A stretch of 64,000 nucleotides of DNA from contig JAUCEF010000012.1 of NCBI GenBank assembly GCA_033558025.1, forward strand, positions 186,001-250,000, written 5' to 3'. Made by a program: the position numbers and the translations under genes. Shown one piece after another: positions 11,560-23,099 of this stretch; the first letter of the stretch is position 1, and each line of letters opens with the position of its first letter. Under the pieces are notes generated by a model that had not been told where the DNA came from, made no database searches, and saw only the letters and a program-made list of their open reading frames with translations. Origin of the DNA: Phytophthora sp. 'mugwort' (taxonomy: Eukaryota; Oomycota; Peronosporomycetes; Peronosporales; Peronosporaceae).

Positions 11560-12370
11560 CCCTTTGGTGAAGGAATATCATGACGTGGTCTCGAAGGAAC
11601 CTCTCACGAGGCTACCTCCGGATCGAAGGGTACGTCATGAGATTGACCTGGTTCCTGGAACCAATACTGCGTGGCAAGACCTTTGCCACAAGAACAGTGT
11701 GACGTCATTGACGCGTTCTTCCGTGCTAAGCACGAGTCGGGTATGGTGCGCGAGAGCAAGTCTCCGCACTCAACGCCTACGTTCTGTGCCAGAAAGCCGA
11801 ATGTCAAGTGGCGAATCGTTCATGCTTTTAATAAGCTCAACGTGGCCGCCATTCCAGCGCAAACGCCTATTCCTAGGAAGGACGTTCTCCAGAACAACTT
11901 GACGGGTTGTACGGTGGACAGTGCCCTTGACTTGGTCGATGGATACTATTAATTGCTCATGCGAGCAAGCGATATTCCGCTTACGGCGGTCAGCACTATG
12001 AGCGGTATGCTCTGGGAGTAGCTAGTAATGCTCCAAGGGCTGTCGAGAGCACCTGCGACGTTCGATCATCTTGTGACGCAACTGTTCAGGCCCCACAGGG
12101 CGTATGCTCAGAGATACTTCGACGATATATTCGTCCACAGTCGTGCGGAGCACGGAAAGACTGATGTGGAGAACCACATTGAGCACCTGCGAGCGTGCTC
12201 GAGTGCATGCGCACACAGAAGTTGTATGCCAACATTGACAAGTGTGTCTTCGGCGCTAAGAGATCCCCTTTCTGGGATGCTACATTGGGAAGCGAGGCCT
12301 TCGAGCGGATCCCGCTAAGGTCAAGGCCATTGTAGACTGGCCGGTTCCAAAGAACCAGAAAGACTTACAA
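11560..12370 (+). pseudogene. Gypsy 1 reverse transcriptase
   Basis: The family blocks occur in order over several frames: HEIDLVPGT near 11637-11663, ESKSPHSTPTFCARKPN near 11752-11802, WRIVHAFNKLN, DGYYQLLMRASDIPLTAVS near 11939-11995, then YFDDIFVHSR near 12115-12145. FDDIF stands where most gypsy enzymes have Y-V/L-DD. Single-base shifts and stops break the frame, for example near 11690 and 12020. Confidence 0.85.
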
Positions 12371-12990
12371 AAGTGGCTTGCCTGGCCAATTACTTCCACA
12401 AGTACAGCAAGAACTATGCTGAGGTGGCAAGGCCACTGTCCAATCCTCTTAAGAAGGATGTGTGGACTGGTGTTGGGACACCGAACATCAAGCGGCTTTT
12501 GAAGCTATTAAAAAGAGTCTCCTCCAGGCGCCGATCCTGGCGCTGCCAGACCCCGATCGTCCTTTCAGTGTCGTTTGTAGCGCGACGGACTTTGCCATCG
12601 GCAGTGCTTTGTTGCAAGTAGACACTGAAGGGTGTGAGCGCGTTTGAATCTCGCCAGCTTAAAGCTGCTGAGAATAACTATCCAGTTATGACGAAGAGCT
12701 ACTTGTCATCAAGTATGCGCTCGTCAAATTCAGAGTTCACCTGCTCGGCTCAAAACCGTTTGTGATCTACACTGATAATGCGTCGCCTCATCTCTCAGAG
12801 AATGGCCCGCTGGCTCTCCTTCTTTGCGGAGTACAACTTCGAGGTGAAGTACAAGCCTGACAGGCAGAACGTCTTGGCCGATCGTTCGCAGGCCAGTTTA
12901 TGAGATCGCTCACGTCACGACGGTGACTTCGTCTGTGACAGACTTGATCCGCGCTTCATACACGCGTGACGAGTCCTGCGTAGCTCTGCT
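12370..12990 (+). pseudogene. Gypsy 1 RNase H
   Basis: Frames contain LANYFHKYSKNYAEVARPLS at the connection, WDTEHQAAFEAIKKSLLQAP near 12470-12530, DRPFSVVCSATDFAIGSALLQ (the catalytic D is replaced in CSATD), and later the tail YKPDRQNVLADRSQAS near 12850-12900. It is broken by shifts after 12640. It hydrolyses the RNA of the RNA-DNA hybrid in intact relatives. Confidence 0.75.
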
Positions 12991-14345
12991 ACATGCGCTA
13001 TGAAGCGCGGAGTTTGCTAACTCAGACATTAAGCTGTCAGCGCAGTTGCGTGCGAGGTTACATCAATACACTCTCGATGATGGCCTATTGTACTACGGTA
13101 CTGGTCCAGAAGACACCCCACGTGTCGTGGTTCCCCACGAAGAGGATTATCAAGTATCATATCCTCTATGAGGCACATGATACCCCACTTGGTGGTCATC
13201 TCGGTCGAGAGAAGACTTACAGCTCGGTGAGCTCTCCCTACTGGTGGCTAAATCCTTATAAGTGGGTCTGTACGTATGTACGCACATGTGAGACGTGTCA
13301 ACGGGTTAAACCTTCGCCACACTCGGCTGCGCCGTTGGCCAGCTTGCCTGTACCCACGGGGTGTTGGAAATCCATTCGTATGGACTTTATGTTCGGCTTG
13401 CCGCAGGATGCGGTGTGCAACACGGGCATCGTGGTCTTTGTCGACCGATTGAGTAAGATGGTTCATTTAGCGGCGGTGCCGGACTCCATCGATGGAGAGG
13501 GAACAGCCACGCTATCCATGGATCGTGTCTTTCGACAGCATGGTCTGCCAGAGGCAATTGTCGGATCGAGATCCCCGTTTCACGGTTAAGTTTTGGGTGT
13601 CGGTCTTTAAGGTGCTCGGCACTCGACTCGACATGTCCACGGCGGACCATCTGCAGACCGATGGTCAGACTGAACGCGTGAATTGCGTTGGCGAAGACAT
13701 GCTTCGGAATGGCTGTGCTGACAGACCCAAGCAATGGAGCGCCATGCTCCCGCTCGTTGAGTTTGCATTTAACAATGCGGTGCATGCCTTGACAGGAATC
13801 ACCCCGTTCTATTTGAAGGGTCTCACAGACCCTCGCGTGCCGCTGACGCCACCACTCCGCGGTTCTGGGCTTAGTGGGGGAGGTATAGCCGATGGGCTGA
13901 TATCAGCTCAGCTGCAGTTCGCAGGCAAGTTGACACGTTCGTGTCTACGCGTTTAAGTGTCTTACGGCAAGTACGATGCGATGGCTGAAAGCGAAGATGT
14001 TCAGAAGGAACAGGCTGATGCAAAGGGCAGAAGCAACATTGAAGTGTTTAACGTTGGTGATAAAGTTTTATTAAACGCAAAAAACCTACCTAAACATGCA
14101 GTATTTGCGGTCTTTAAGACCAAGTTGCGCCCGCGCTTCATTGGACCTTTTAAGGTCGTGGCCAGGAAGGGCCTTGCGTACAGGCTAATTCTTCCGAAGC
14201 AGATGCGTACACACCCCGTGTGTTACATAGGCTTCTTTAAGCCATATCGAGACCCAGCTCGGGCGAGCGCGGAGGGTTTGGCGCCACAGCCGGTGGCTGG
14301 CCAAAGCGCTGGAGGCACACAGGAGGTCCAACTGACCACGTAGAT
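12990..14345 (+). pseudogene. Gypsy 1 integrase with GPY/F-like module
   Basis: The frame at 12993-13589 holds the zinc-binding HHCC region (HDTPLGGHLGREKT and CETCQRVKP) and the start of the core (SIRMDFMFGLPQ, first catalytic Asp). After a shift the frame at 13492-13956 gives DRDPRFTVKFW (second catalytic Asp) and HLQTDGQTERVN with the catalytic Glu. The frame 13957-14343 holds NVGDKVLLNAKNL and the LRPRFIGPFKVV module typical of gypsy integrase tails. At least two shifts separate the parts. Confidence 0.85.
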
Positions 14346-14448
14346 CAGTGAGCGAACGGTCCAGCGCTTCGAAGCGACGAGCAGTGGACTGCTCCAGGAG
14401 CTCCAGGCGGTTGGCAACCGAGGCAAGAGACTGAAACCAGTCGTCCCG

Positions 14449-14790
14449 ATGATGTATAGCATCGATCTAGTCGGCGGGACGGTCACGGTACTCGTCGCCC
14501 ACAGCAGGAAGTCGAACAGGATCTGCACCCCCTCTCGACCGCTAGCAGATCACTGCGACTCGCAGCGCGGGGTTCCAGCCGGAAATCGACCTCCACCGCC
14601 GTTGCTCGATGAGCAGGGAGTTTCCCACTGTCATGTGGAGCGCTTTGCGGCGCGGCATCGACGCCAGGGTCGTACCCAATATCTCGTGAAGTAGAGGGGG
14701 TATCCTCACTCCCAGAACTCCGGGGAGTACGAGGTTCCCCTCCGGCAAAATTGCCCTGACGTCGTGGACGCTTTTGTTCGACGCGATCAG
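14449..14790 (+). pseudogene. Gypsy 1 chromodomain-like tail
   Basis: The frame contains HVERFAARHRRQGRTQYLVK, then a stop, then RGYPHSQNS and YEVPL. The pattern matches a chromodomain (YLVKWxGY...W) with Trp lost to a stop. The same position in gypsy 2 has a clearer copy at 54820-54975. Chromodomains direct integration to marked chromatin in intact chromoviruses. Confidence 0.7.
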
Positions 14791-16069
14791 CAGCTCCCCG
14801 AGGGCCAGCGACCGAGGCGTCGGTCTCTTCGCGCTTCTCGGCAATAGCCGCTTGGGGGGGGGGGGGGGGGCAAGGCCAGCAGCAGAGCTGCCGCTCTGGT
14901 CTTGGAGAGGGGCGCCCTCACGTGCGTGAGAACCGCTAGCTTGACGGCAGAAGTACCGAGTGCGAGAGAGCCCTGGGGGCGAGGCCGGTAGGCAGGGAGT
15001 AATTGGAGTTTCGCCTTGAGTTTCGCGAACTCGAAATGGAGTCGACGTTCGACTCGAACATCAGTTTCACTGAAACTAGTCCGAAGGGCTTTAATGGAAG
15101 AAAGCTTGTGAGCTCCTTCCACCTAACTTTGGAACTGTCCATCGTCTTCCCAAGGCGTCTCTCCTGATAGGAACACGGCTGGATAAGTCCGCATCGGTGG
15201 AACCGAGCCGTGCCGAGCATGCACTTGCAGGCGCTCACGATACTCGCGCTGAGTAGTCACCTGAGGAGTCAAGTATCGCTCTCCGAGAGACTCTCGCGCG
15301 GCGAGCTCGTCGGGTGTTGCGGCCGCCGGCCCAATCACATACGTGCTAAGCAACTCCGATGCTGCTTGGCGGGCCACTTCGCTGGGATCGCGAAGCTCAA
15401 ATCCATAGTCATGACGTGACGGGGTAAGCAATAGCCGAGCCATAGGTCGCCTCGAACATGGGAATTGCGTATCAGCAGCAAGTGGTTGCTCTAGGACTTC
15501 GATTAAAGGATTAGTGACGACACCAGATCCCATGGGATCATCTTCTGTTCCCCGCGAATGTAGCTAAGGCGCATTGCATAGGACTCGTGGAGGCGAGAGC
15601 TCGAACGGATTCGGAGTGCGCAGTCAGTGGCGCGGGCCCGGCGAGCAGACAGGAGTACTACCTGTCATGGACTCAGTGTAGTCGACCTCCACTTCACCTT
15701 CCCCAAGGTCGTCAAAGAGGGTGTCTTGCGCAAAGCGCACGGGCGCACTGCTTCCAGCGGCTTCGCCGCCTCCACTCATGGTTTCTGACCATATCGACGC
15801 TTGTGCGCTGAATGATACCCACGCACCGACAACCTCGATGGTACGGGTGGCGCGCGGTCAGAGGCCTCTCCCGTACGGGATGACGATGATAACAAAGGTG
15901 TCGGAGGCACAGAGGGGCTTAGCCCGCGGCGAGAGCTGTTGTCGCGAGGCGAACGAGAAAGATCAAAAGACCAATTGGCTGTGGACATCTGCGTGCAAAC
16001 ACTCCATGCGCAAAGGGCAGTGAAACGCTCTTGCAGCGGAAGGTTCCTGGCCTTTTGAGATTGATACAA
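14787..16069 (-). CDS. Antisense open frames of gypsy 1, unassigned
   Basis: Between the chromodomain and the 3' LTR the minus strand has three successive open frames (15776-16069, 15123-15533 and 14787-15122) of 97, 137 and 112 codons. The middle one reads like ordinary protein (for example RDPSEVARQAASELLSTYVI). Gypsy 2 has minus-strand frames in the same place. I do not recognise the product. A run of 17 G at 14854-14870 lies at the 3' end. Confidence 0.4.
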
Positions 16070-16125
16070 TCAGACCCTCGTGGATACAGTGCGTCCACAG
16101 TTTAGTGTGTGTGTGTGGGGGGGTT

Positions 16126-16465
16126 ATGTGGTTACACGAAGGTGGCATGAAGTATATCCATGTTACGTGTCACCTTGCAGTAAGTGGTACTTGGTACCAC
16201 TTCTATTAACGGGATTTCAATACGTGGCCACAGAGCCACTCGATATGCATTTGACTAGGTTAAACTATGGTATATACTTAGAGTCATTCATTTACACCAC
16301 AGGCGGCTTTGCCACAGATAAGCAAACAAATAACAGTTCAGTTTTAGCATTGAAGAGAGTATTGCCCTAGGTTTAGGAATACTGACTCTTTGAGTCTCTA
16401 GTGGTATAACTAGAGTGATCTAAGCCTCGGCGGAGACCTTAGGGGTTAGGATAACACAGCTAAGA
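16126..16465 (+). repeat. Gypsy 1 3' LTR (approximate)
   Basis: A polypurine-like tract with GTGTGTGGGGGGG at about 16108-16121 precedes TGTGGTTACACG. Within the LTR, CAGAGCCACTCGATA near 16231 matches CAGAGCCACTCAATA in the LTRs of gypsy 2, and a later CCACAGGC block also matches. The right end near 16465 (GATAACACA) is inferred from TG...CA and the expected length of about 340. Confidence 0.6.
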
Positions 16466-19007
16466 CTCAGGGTGTCATACGTCTTCTTCTGACGCACTAC
16501 GCTACGCAGCCCCGCTGCAGACGGGCAGCCTTAATCGCAACTTTGTTTTCACCCAGCGAAACAGCGTTGTGCGGTGAAAGTTGTACGGTTTAGCTAGCTC
16601 TGCTGAACGCCGTTGTTGGCCTCCTCAATCGCTTTCGCCTGCTCCCTATTGGAGTGCGGCAAAAAACAGGCCACATTAGTTTGAATTCATTTGGTGCGCT
16701 TTTGGTCATGATGTGGGGGCGCTTCTGTCAAGTATTAGGTAGGAGAGAAGGGTCCGGATTTTCTTTTTTACCATTTGAAGTTATTACCAATCACTTGACA
16801 AGTACTATGTACATGGTAGCAGAGATCTTGTGTAATACGGTAAAATTTACGCATGTTTACGCGTTCCAGTACACGCGATGTCTTCGTCAGTGACCGCCAA
16901 AGTGCTGATCGGACAAGCCGATCGCGACCAACAGTTTTCTCAGCTCTCCTTTCAGTCTAGCGCTATTGGTCAGCCATTTCTCGACTTGGACAACTCCCTA
17001 GCATATTCGCACAGCGCAAGAGTAGTGCTACATCCACAACCCCTCAACAGTCATGACTATCGTCGCCCATGCCACTCGGCCTTCACGCCCGCCCAAGTCA
17101 CTGGCTTCTACTTCCGTCCGTGTCGTAGTTGCAACGACGAGGCCGTCCTCGAATATTTTTCATTGCCGTTACGGCAGGGTTCGGAGGCAGACCCATCGTA
17201 ACGCGTATTCAAACCTAATGCAACATGTTTGCCCGAAGCACTTGAGGCTGTCATGCTCGCAGCGCCAACTCTGCAGTGAAGGGCTCTATTTGAACTACGT
17301 GCGCAGCTCATCTCTAAATTTTTCGTTGGTTCGACTGGATCATCTAAAACAACCTTCCGCAGCACTTCTGCGGATCAGGCGACGAGGCGGTAAGCTGGCG
17401 GCGGCCTCCTACGAATGTTAGTGGGTTTTAGTCAGACTATATTTTGTATTATTTGATTGCCTACCTATTCCAATTTGGGACGGATTGGTGTCGAGACACT
17501 GCTTCGTAGAGCTTTTGCAATTTTGTTTGTTCAATACTGCAATTCGTATTGTCAGCTCAATAATTATTCCTGTTGGAAATATTTTAGGTTCAAGACAGAT
17601 CTCCGCCCCGTTATAGGATAGAACACTCGGTGGAGCTCGATACAAGTGATGGTGTACCGTTACGTGCAGCTTCTTGAGCACCTGGATCACGCGTGGATTG
17701 TGGACGTTCATCCAGCGCGGCCAACACTCTCGCACTCCTGAAGGACCTCAAGAAGAACGAATCTGTGTCGATGACTCTCCAAGAAAGACGTCGCTCTGCT
17801 CGACGTTCGTGTGTAGCATGATGGTCTGATCGCCATCAACCCTCATACTCCCGTTTTTTGGTGAGCACCACTACAAGTGCATTGCCTTGGTATTTAGTCT
17901 AGCACTATGCCTACTGTCTATACGATACAGGACCCGAGCTGAAATTGTCCACAGCCCCGGTTTTGCGTGAAGTGTGTGCGCGTTCTCGACGGGAAAAGCT
18001 GTCTGATGCGGGCCGAGAAGGCAGCTTTGGCGCCGTTCCGATGTACAGCTGGGATGCCCAAGAGGAAGCAAGTGGGAGTGCTGAGAAAGGCTCCTTTGTC
18101 ACGCATCTGTAGAAGCGCCGCCGGTTAGTTGCAGTGGATCATCGCTATGCGCTTTGCAACACGATTTCGCCCAGGTCGAGCATTGTAGACCGTTGCTTCG
18201 TGTCGCGATGACGCAGTTTGGGCAGGAACCCCATCAGTTGCAGCCAATCACATTCGAATGGTCTCTTTTTAGGCCAGAACAGTGAGTATTGGACAGCTCG
18301 CATGGTGGCGAGTCGACGCGAAAGGTTCGGATAGGATCTACATTGGTGTCGTGTACTGCAGTATGACAGTATACCATTATGTCTGTTCCGTTGAGCTGAA
18401 GGCTATGCCATCATGTATGCGGCGTGGAGGACTTAGATAAATATTAGTTCCATATTCGGAATCGGTGTATGTCTGTGCGTTCACATCACCTCTGCACGCA
18501 CTCACGAGGATGTTATCCATTCAAAATCACGCGTCTTGGGCGTCATCAGGTCCATGAGCATCTAAAAGCTCGCGTTGAAAGTGAGCAAAGTTACGGATGA
18601 TGTTCAGCGTTGTCACAGACGTACTCATTTGCCGACAATCTCAGCGGCTTATGACCTCCGACGATAATAATGAATGTTAAAATATTTCTCACCTCTGTGG
18701 TAGCGTTTTTGTCGCGGCTAATGCAACGTAGATCACGTTATCGGTCATTTGTCAGGGATGCACTAGCACTGGATCAATTTACAATACCCGAGAAGAGACG
18801 AACGTGCGGTCCGGAGTGCATTAGCGAAGCCCTGATATCAGCGCCCTCGCAAGTGGGCTCGAAATATTTATATCAGAACATATGCGAGCTGTGCTGGAAT
18901 TTTGGCCGCCCGCTGGGCAACTCGTTTCCATACCCGGTACTTAGTAAGTACATGTATTGTGCTTCCCTCCTAGGTGTTCCACTAATAAGATTGCAATACC
19001 AAACCTA
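16466..19007. other. Degenerate sequence, no recognised gene
   Basis: Open frames exist (for example 17053-17421 plus, 17418-17735 minus and 18670-19038 plus), but none shows a motif I can name. The stretch at 17690-18110 on the plus strand has amino-acid use like real coding sequence, with stops. It may be very old repeat debris. Confidence 0.35.
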
Positions 19008-19410
19008 CACAGGCAGTAGTCTCAAGCAAGTCGATTGAGCAATATTCTGGTTTACGCAAATATATCATTACAGGAGGCTAATCATAATTGAATCAGCGAA
19101 TAATTGTATCAAACAGAAGCCTAGAAAGGTCGCAGTCTCAGCGGTCGGCATTGCCGTGCTCTTTGAAGCGCGCTGTCCGCGCCAGTATCAATACATCAAT
19201 CCAAACATTGGTGATCGATTTGGAGTTGGTGGCAAGCGCCGTTTAGGTGGGAGCGCACCAACGCTATCGAGTTTGGCGGCTGAGACCGCAGCCTTTCCTG
19301 TTTCCTGTTGGATGTAGGTATCCCTGATTCAGTGGTGATTATCCTCCAGTAATAATATATTGGCGGAAACCAGAATATTGCTGAATCGCTTTACTTGAGT
19401 CTATTCCCAG
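19008..19410. mobile_element. MITE-like element of about 400 bp with long TIRs
   Basis: Left arm 19008-19108 and right arm 19312-19410 are inverted copies. The strongest shared core is AGCAATATTCTGGTTT (19039-19054 and its complement near 19365-19382). It is followed by further matching blocks with AATATAT, ATTAC-GGAGG and GAATCAG. The 200-base centre has no coding sequence. The ends read CACAGGC and CACTGGG. The target duplication is not clear. This fits a non-autonomous DNA transposon. Confidence 0.8.
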
Positions 19411-19555
19411 TGTGGCCCGGCAAAAGTGTAATGCTGTTGAAAGTAGATACCCTTTTGTAATTTATTGTGCCAGGATGCAAGATCAGTATTGTAAGGCGAT
19501 GAAAATGTATTGGGGAATCTCTTCTGCTTTACATCTGCATGAACATGCTGCTTAT

Positions 19556-20100
19556 TTAGCATTCATACTTTGGCGCCTTGGTCGTGCTCAAAAGGCACGT
19601 GTTGATCTTGTGAGACAGAACATTCTCTAGATACATGGACAGCATACTCTGGCGGTGGTAAGAGAGGGTGCGCTTCACAACACAAAGAAGCCGCTGAACG
19701 GTATTCGATGTATAGCGTACCCCTTCAAGCGTCCTTAAAGCCTTACGCTGCTTGTTGAGCGCAGACAACACCTTGTCTGGGAAGCTCTATTAACGTTCTT
19801 GCTGGTGCTTTGGCAACTTAAGTCGACTGCATGGGGCGTCTCGAACGGATGCAGCATGAGCAGATGGTCCCGATTAGCTTATCAGCCCTTCCTGATACGC
19901 TACGCATGCGTCTTCAAAAACTTGGTCATTCACGATGTCAGCGTCGAGAGTAATGTGCTGACCGACGACAGGATACTTCTCGACGAGAGCATCGAAGTGT
20001 CATTAACATCGAGAACCATTAACCTCATCTTCTGCAGATACTAGTGGTGGATAAACGTCGACAAGCTCAGTCATCAACGCTCGAAGTCGGAATTCTTGGC
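19556..20100 (-). pseudogene. hAT transposase C-terminal dimerisation region, relic
   Basis: The minus strand gives YTSNTVQRLLCVVKRTLSYH followed by MLSMYLENVLSHKIN at 19610-19740. This corresponds to the hAT C-terminal motif (TSNxVERLFS...R..L.P...E..LFLK.N). Upstream frames up to about 20090 contain VDVYPPLVSAEDE and DADIVNDQVFEDACVAYQEG, which fit the region before it. Zinc finger and catalytic core are absent. Frames are broken. Confidence 0.7.
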
Positions 20101-20439
20101 GGCGTGCCAGCCGATAATGACAGATATGCGGTCGCGCAGAGAAGGAGATACCGCTCCAAATCTTGTCGGTGAAGCTCTATCTAGTTGTCGACCCAAGTGC
20201 CGGGTGCAAGCTCGTCAGCTTCCTAAAACGCAGTTTCGAGTTTCGTCTAAATGTTTGCACTTTTTTCTCAGAATTTAATAAAAATGAGCAGTACGGAAAG
20301 ATTACACGAACTTTGCAGCTTCGCTAAGCCATTGCGGTTTCCGTATGCGCCGTTGTAGCTGCTCGAATTAAAGCTACAGAGCTTCACAGGCAACGTTTAA
20401 CAATGCTGGTGTAGCCGACGAACAAAACATGCAACCACC

Positions 20440-21330
20440 CTCGTGTTGACCTCGCAGTTGTCAGCGACAAGGTGCGCAATTATGCTCGTCTCACGCTCGA
20501 AGATTACAGCTGAGTTGAAGATGCTGAACCGGATTTCTGAAGAACTATATACGAAGAGCCAAGAGGAAAACATCGAGGAAAATAACCGGATAGCAGCAGT
20601 GATCAGAAGACAAACCCGCCGAGTTCACTTTGATGATGAAGCCACGCTGAACCCGGCGGAAGAACCACCAAGGTCGGCTGGACGAATACAGAAGTCAGCT
20701 GGAGACGACACATCCCTCGTAGCTGACCTGGAGGTTGTTGGAACCGAGTTTGAGTCACAACAGCCGAGCTAATTAATGAGCCGAGTAGAAGGATCAACTC
20801 AAACACCACTTGAGGAGAATCGCGTGCCCAATGCAACCGACATTGGTCCAGTAGTGGGGCAAGCGGAACGGGGGCGACGCATCGGGGGCTCAAGACGACG
20901 AATTGAAGTGGAGTGACTTGAAGGCGTTACTTCGAGAAGAGCTCAATGGGCTCACCCACCGTCGTACTCAGCGACAAGCAAATGGCTGACAACTTTATAG
21001 TCAGTGAGGACGGCCTGTTGTACTACCAAGGTCGGAGACGATGAGCAGTTGAGTCCGATAATGGAGACCTCAAGTGAGAACGGTGATACCAACAACGAGG
21101 ATTGATGAAGTCCTCCATAACCGCCACAACTCGATCGAAGGAGGTCACCAAGGTATTGTTCGGACCTTTCATCGGGTGAAAGCTGAGTTCTATTGGGTGA
21201 GGTTTATAGGCTGATGTACTCAAACACGTCCAAGCATGTGAAGACTGCAGCACGATCCCCAAACTAAGGGATTATTGGCCTGGCAATGCTGTATACGAAC
21301 ACCCATTCCAAATAGTACCAATAATTTCGT
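20440..21330 (+). pseudogene. Gypsy relic 3: pol and integrase zinc-binding part
   Basis: A 109-codon frame at 20443-20772 with charged, coiled-coil-like sequence is followed by integrase N-terminal sequence in mixed frames. That part contains VSEDGLLYYQGRRR near 21000-21040, HNSIEGGHQGIVRTFHRVK near 21120-21183 with the two His of the HHCC finger, and PGNAVYEHPFQIV near 21280-21320. The sequence type differs from gypsy 1 and 2. The next part of the integrase appears only at 22565. Confidence 0.65.
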
Positions 21331-22560
21331 AATTCCGTTAAGGGAACCGGTCAGTTAGGGGCCGGTCTGGTAACAGCACTCGCTGACGGCGTTCCAAAGA
21401 ATGTTGGCAACAAAACAGACAAACTATCCCAGGTCTGAGTAACCCGTTGTTTCAGGTATCTTTCAAGCTTGAACTGGATCCTGCACCAATGGTCTTCGGA
21501 TCCTCCATCCAAAACATTTCTCTCTAAGTCGACCTAGACCAATTGGAGGCCGGAATTTGACTTGTATTCAGTATACTTTGTAGCTTAAAGCGACCTCGTC
21601 ATTGAAGGGGTAGGACTTTTGTCATAGAGCATATCATGACGTTTAAAATAAAAAAATATAAGATGGGTTATTGGTTTTCAAGAGTGTAGCCACTTTTGAA
21701 AACGCTGGCATTCAGGCGCACCCACGCGCGACCGCAGGTTAGCAGGATAGCGCGCGGGGCGCCAGCTCTCGCAGAGCCCCAAGATCCCCTGCGCCCCCAC
21801 AAGCGCTTCGTGCAGTTGCTCAACGTTTTGTCTCGCGACCCCCGCCTCCCCCTGCGCACAAGTCGTCTCCAGTGAAGTGATAATACCCCGCAGGGCGGGG
21901 GCCATGCTGTCGGACTGGGTAGAGCTGGAAATGGCCCACCTGGCACAGCTTTGATATCGAGCTCAAAGGGGGTGCAAAGGTCGGTTTGATGAGTCCATCC
22001 TGACGATAGCTGTATTCCTGGCAACGGAGGCATGTCGACGCTGCTTTTATTAAGGTAAGAACATAGTAGAGTAACCCCCTGTGCTTCCCGAATGGTATTA
22101 AAAGGGCCGACAGGACAGCCGACGAGCTGCCGTCCCGACGGTCCAGTAGTAGAGATGCTATTCCGCCTCTTGGAGGGAAAAAAAAATGGTTTCGGGCCAG
22201 GTCGTGCAGCGGTCAGAGGCCTTCCTTCCTTTACAGACGCCAGTCACTTCCGGATTGTTCGCTCGTGAACACCGGAAGCTTTGGCGACTGGGACGACAGA
22301 GGAGCCCGCCAGAACTTAATCGATGGTCGTTTGATTCTTCTTCGTTGTGTAGATCTTGACCATTGTGCGGGTTTGGAAATGAAAAGCTTTTCGTGTGTTT
22401 CCGCCAGCGCTGAGCTGCCGCCAACCAGTTCGTCGTGCTCCCGCCACCGCCACTAATTTTCCCGCCAAAATGGTGTGCATACATTTGCATAGGTTCGTAC
22501 TTAAACCAAATTGTACGAGTGAGAGACTGGAAAGCGGAAAGCAGCCTACTCATTGGCCAA
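21331..22560. other. Sequence separating two parts of the gypsy 3 integrase
   Basis: A GC-rich part at 21690-22020 has a minus-strand frame with coiled-coil-like residues (MAPALRGIITSLETT, NVEQLHEALVGAQGILGL) that may be gag or linker sequence of another element. The rest shows no recognised feature. I infer insertion because integrase similarity stops at about 21325 and resumes at 22565. Confidence 0.4.
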
Positions 22561-22564
22561 AAGC

Positions 22565-22650
22565 CTCTCGGCCTCCGTTTCCCTTACCGCAGACTCAGCG
22601 GGGTAACACAGCGCTATTGCTTTTCCAAGAATGTTTCATTGAAAACTAAT
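22565..22650 (+). pseudogene. Gypsy relic 3: integrase core fragment
   Basis: The reading PLPQTQRGNTALLLFQECF, ending in a stop near 22650, matches the segment that follows the first catalytic Asp in one group of oomycete gypsy integrases. It continues logically from the PGNAVYEHPFQIV block at 21320. Very short, so moderate confidence only. Confidence 0.55.
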
Positions 22651-23030
22651 ATAAATTCAAAAAATTCAAATAGTTTTTTCTGTACAATTTAATAATACAT
22701 TTGTCATGTAAAGCTATTGATTATATCTTTTACGACAATCCAAATATATGTATAGTTATGAATAATATTTTATTTGTTCAATAATTTGAGTTATGAAAGT
22801 AGTTTGTGATTTTATATTCTCGAAAAGAATTTATAATATTGATTTTGTTATTTTAAATAAAATCTTAACAAAATTTAGTTATTGAGAAAACATTTCCCGG
22901 CTGGGTGCTGGCATCGTCAAAATGCAACAAAACCGTACATGTAGTATAACTCGCTTTATTAGATGTTTTTAATCCTGAAAAGCCGTAATGATTGTTTTGA
23001 AAAGAACCCTTAAAGGTCGATTTAACCCAA
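22640..23030. other. Strongly AT-rich block
   Basis: About 250 bases at 22640-22880 are almost pure A and T with many short A or T runs, unlike both neighbours. There is no gene. It directly precedes the intact HTH gene at 23100 and could act as its upstream region or be separate insertion debris. Confidence 0.5.
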
Positions 23031-23099
23031 TCAAGTTTGGCTGAAATCTCGGTGAGCATTTCTAAATGCCATTGTTTAAAATACCTTTCTAACTCAGTT

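Larger units (their letters stand above)
10141..16465 (+). mobile_element. Ty3/gypsy chromovirus-like retrotransposon 1, 5'-truncated
   Basis: The order is protease, reverse transcriptase, RNase H, integrase, GPY/F-like module, chromodomain-like tail, antisense frames, polypurine tract and 3' LTR. No gag and no 5' LTR are seen; the left edge abuts a DNA-transposon relic. Its protein blocks match those of gypsy 2 (46250-56772) along the full length, so the two belong to related families. Confidence 0.85.

Noticed and set aside
21985..22005. Second GATGAGTCC string
   Set aside because: No matching GAAA strand or stems; ordinary sequence.
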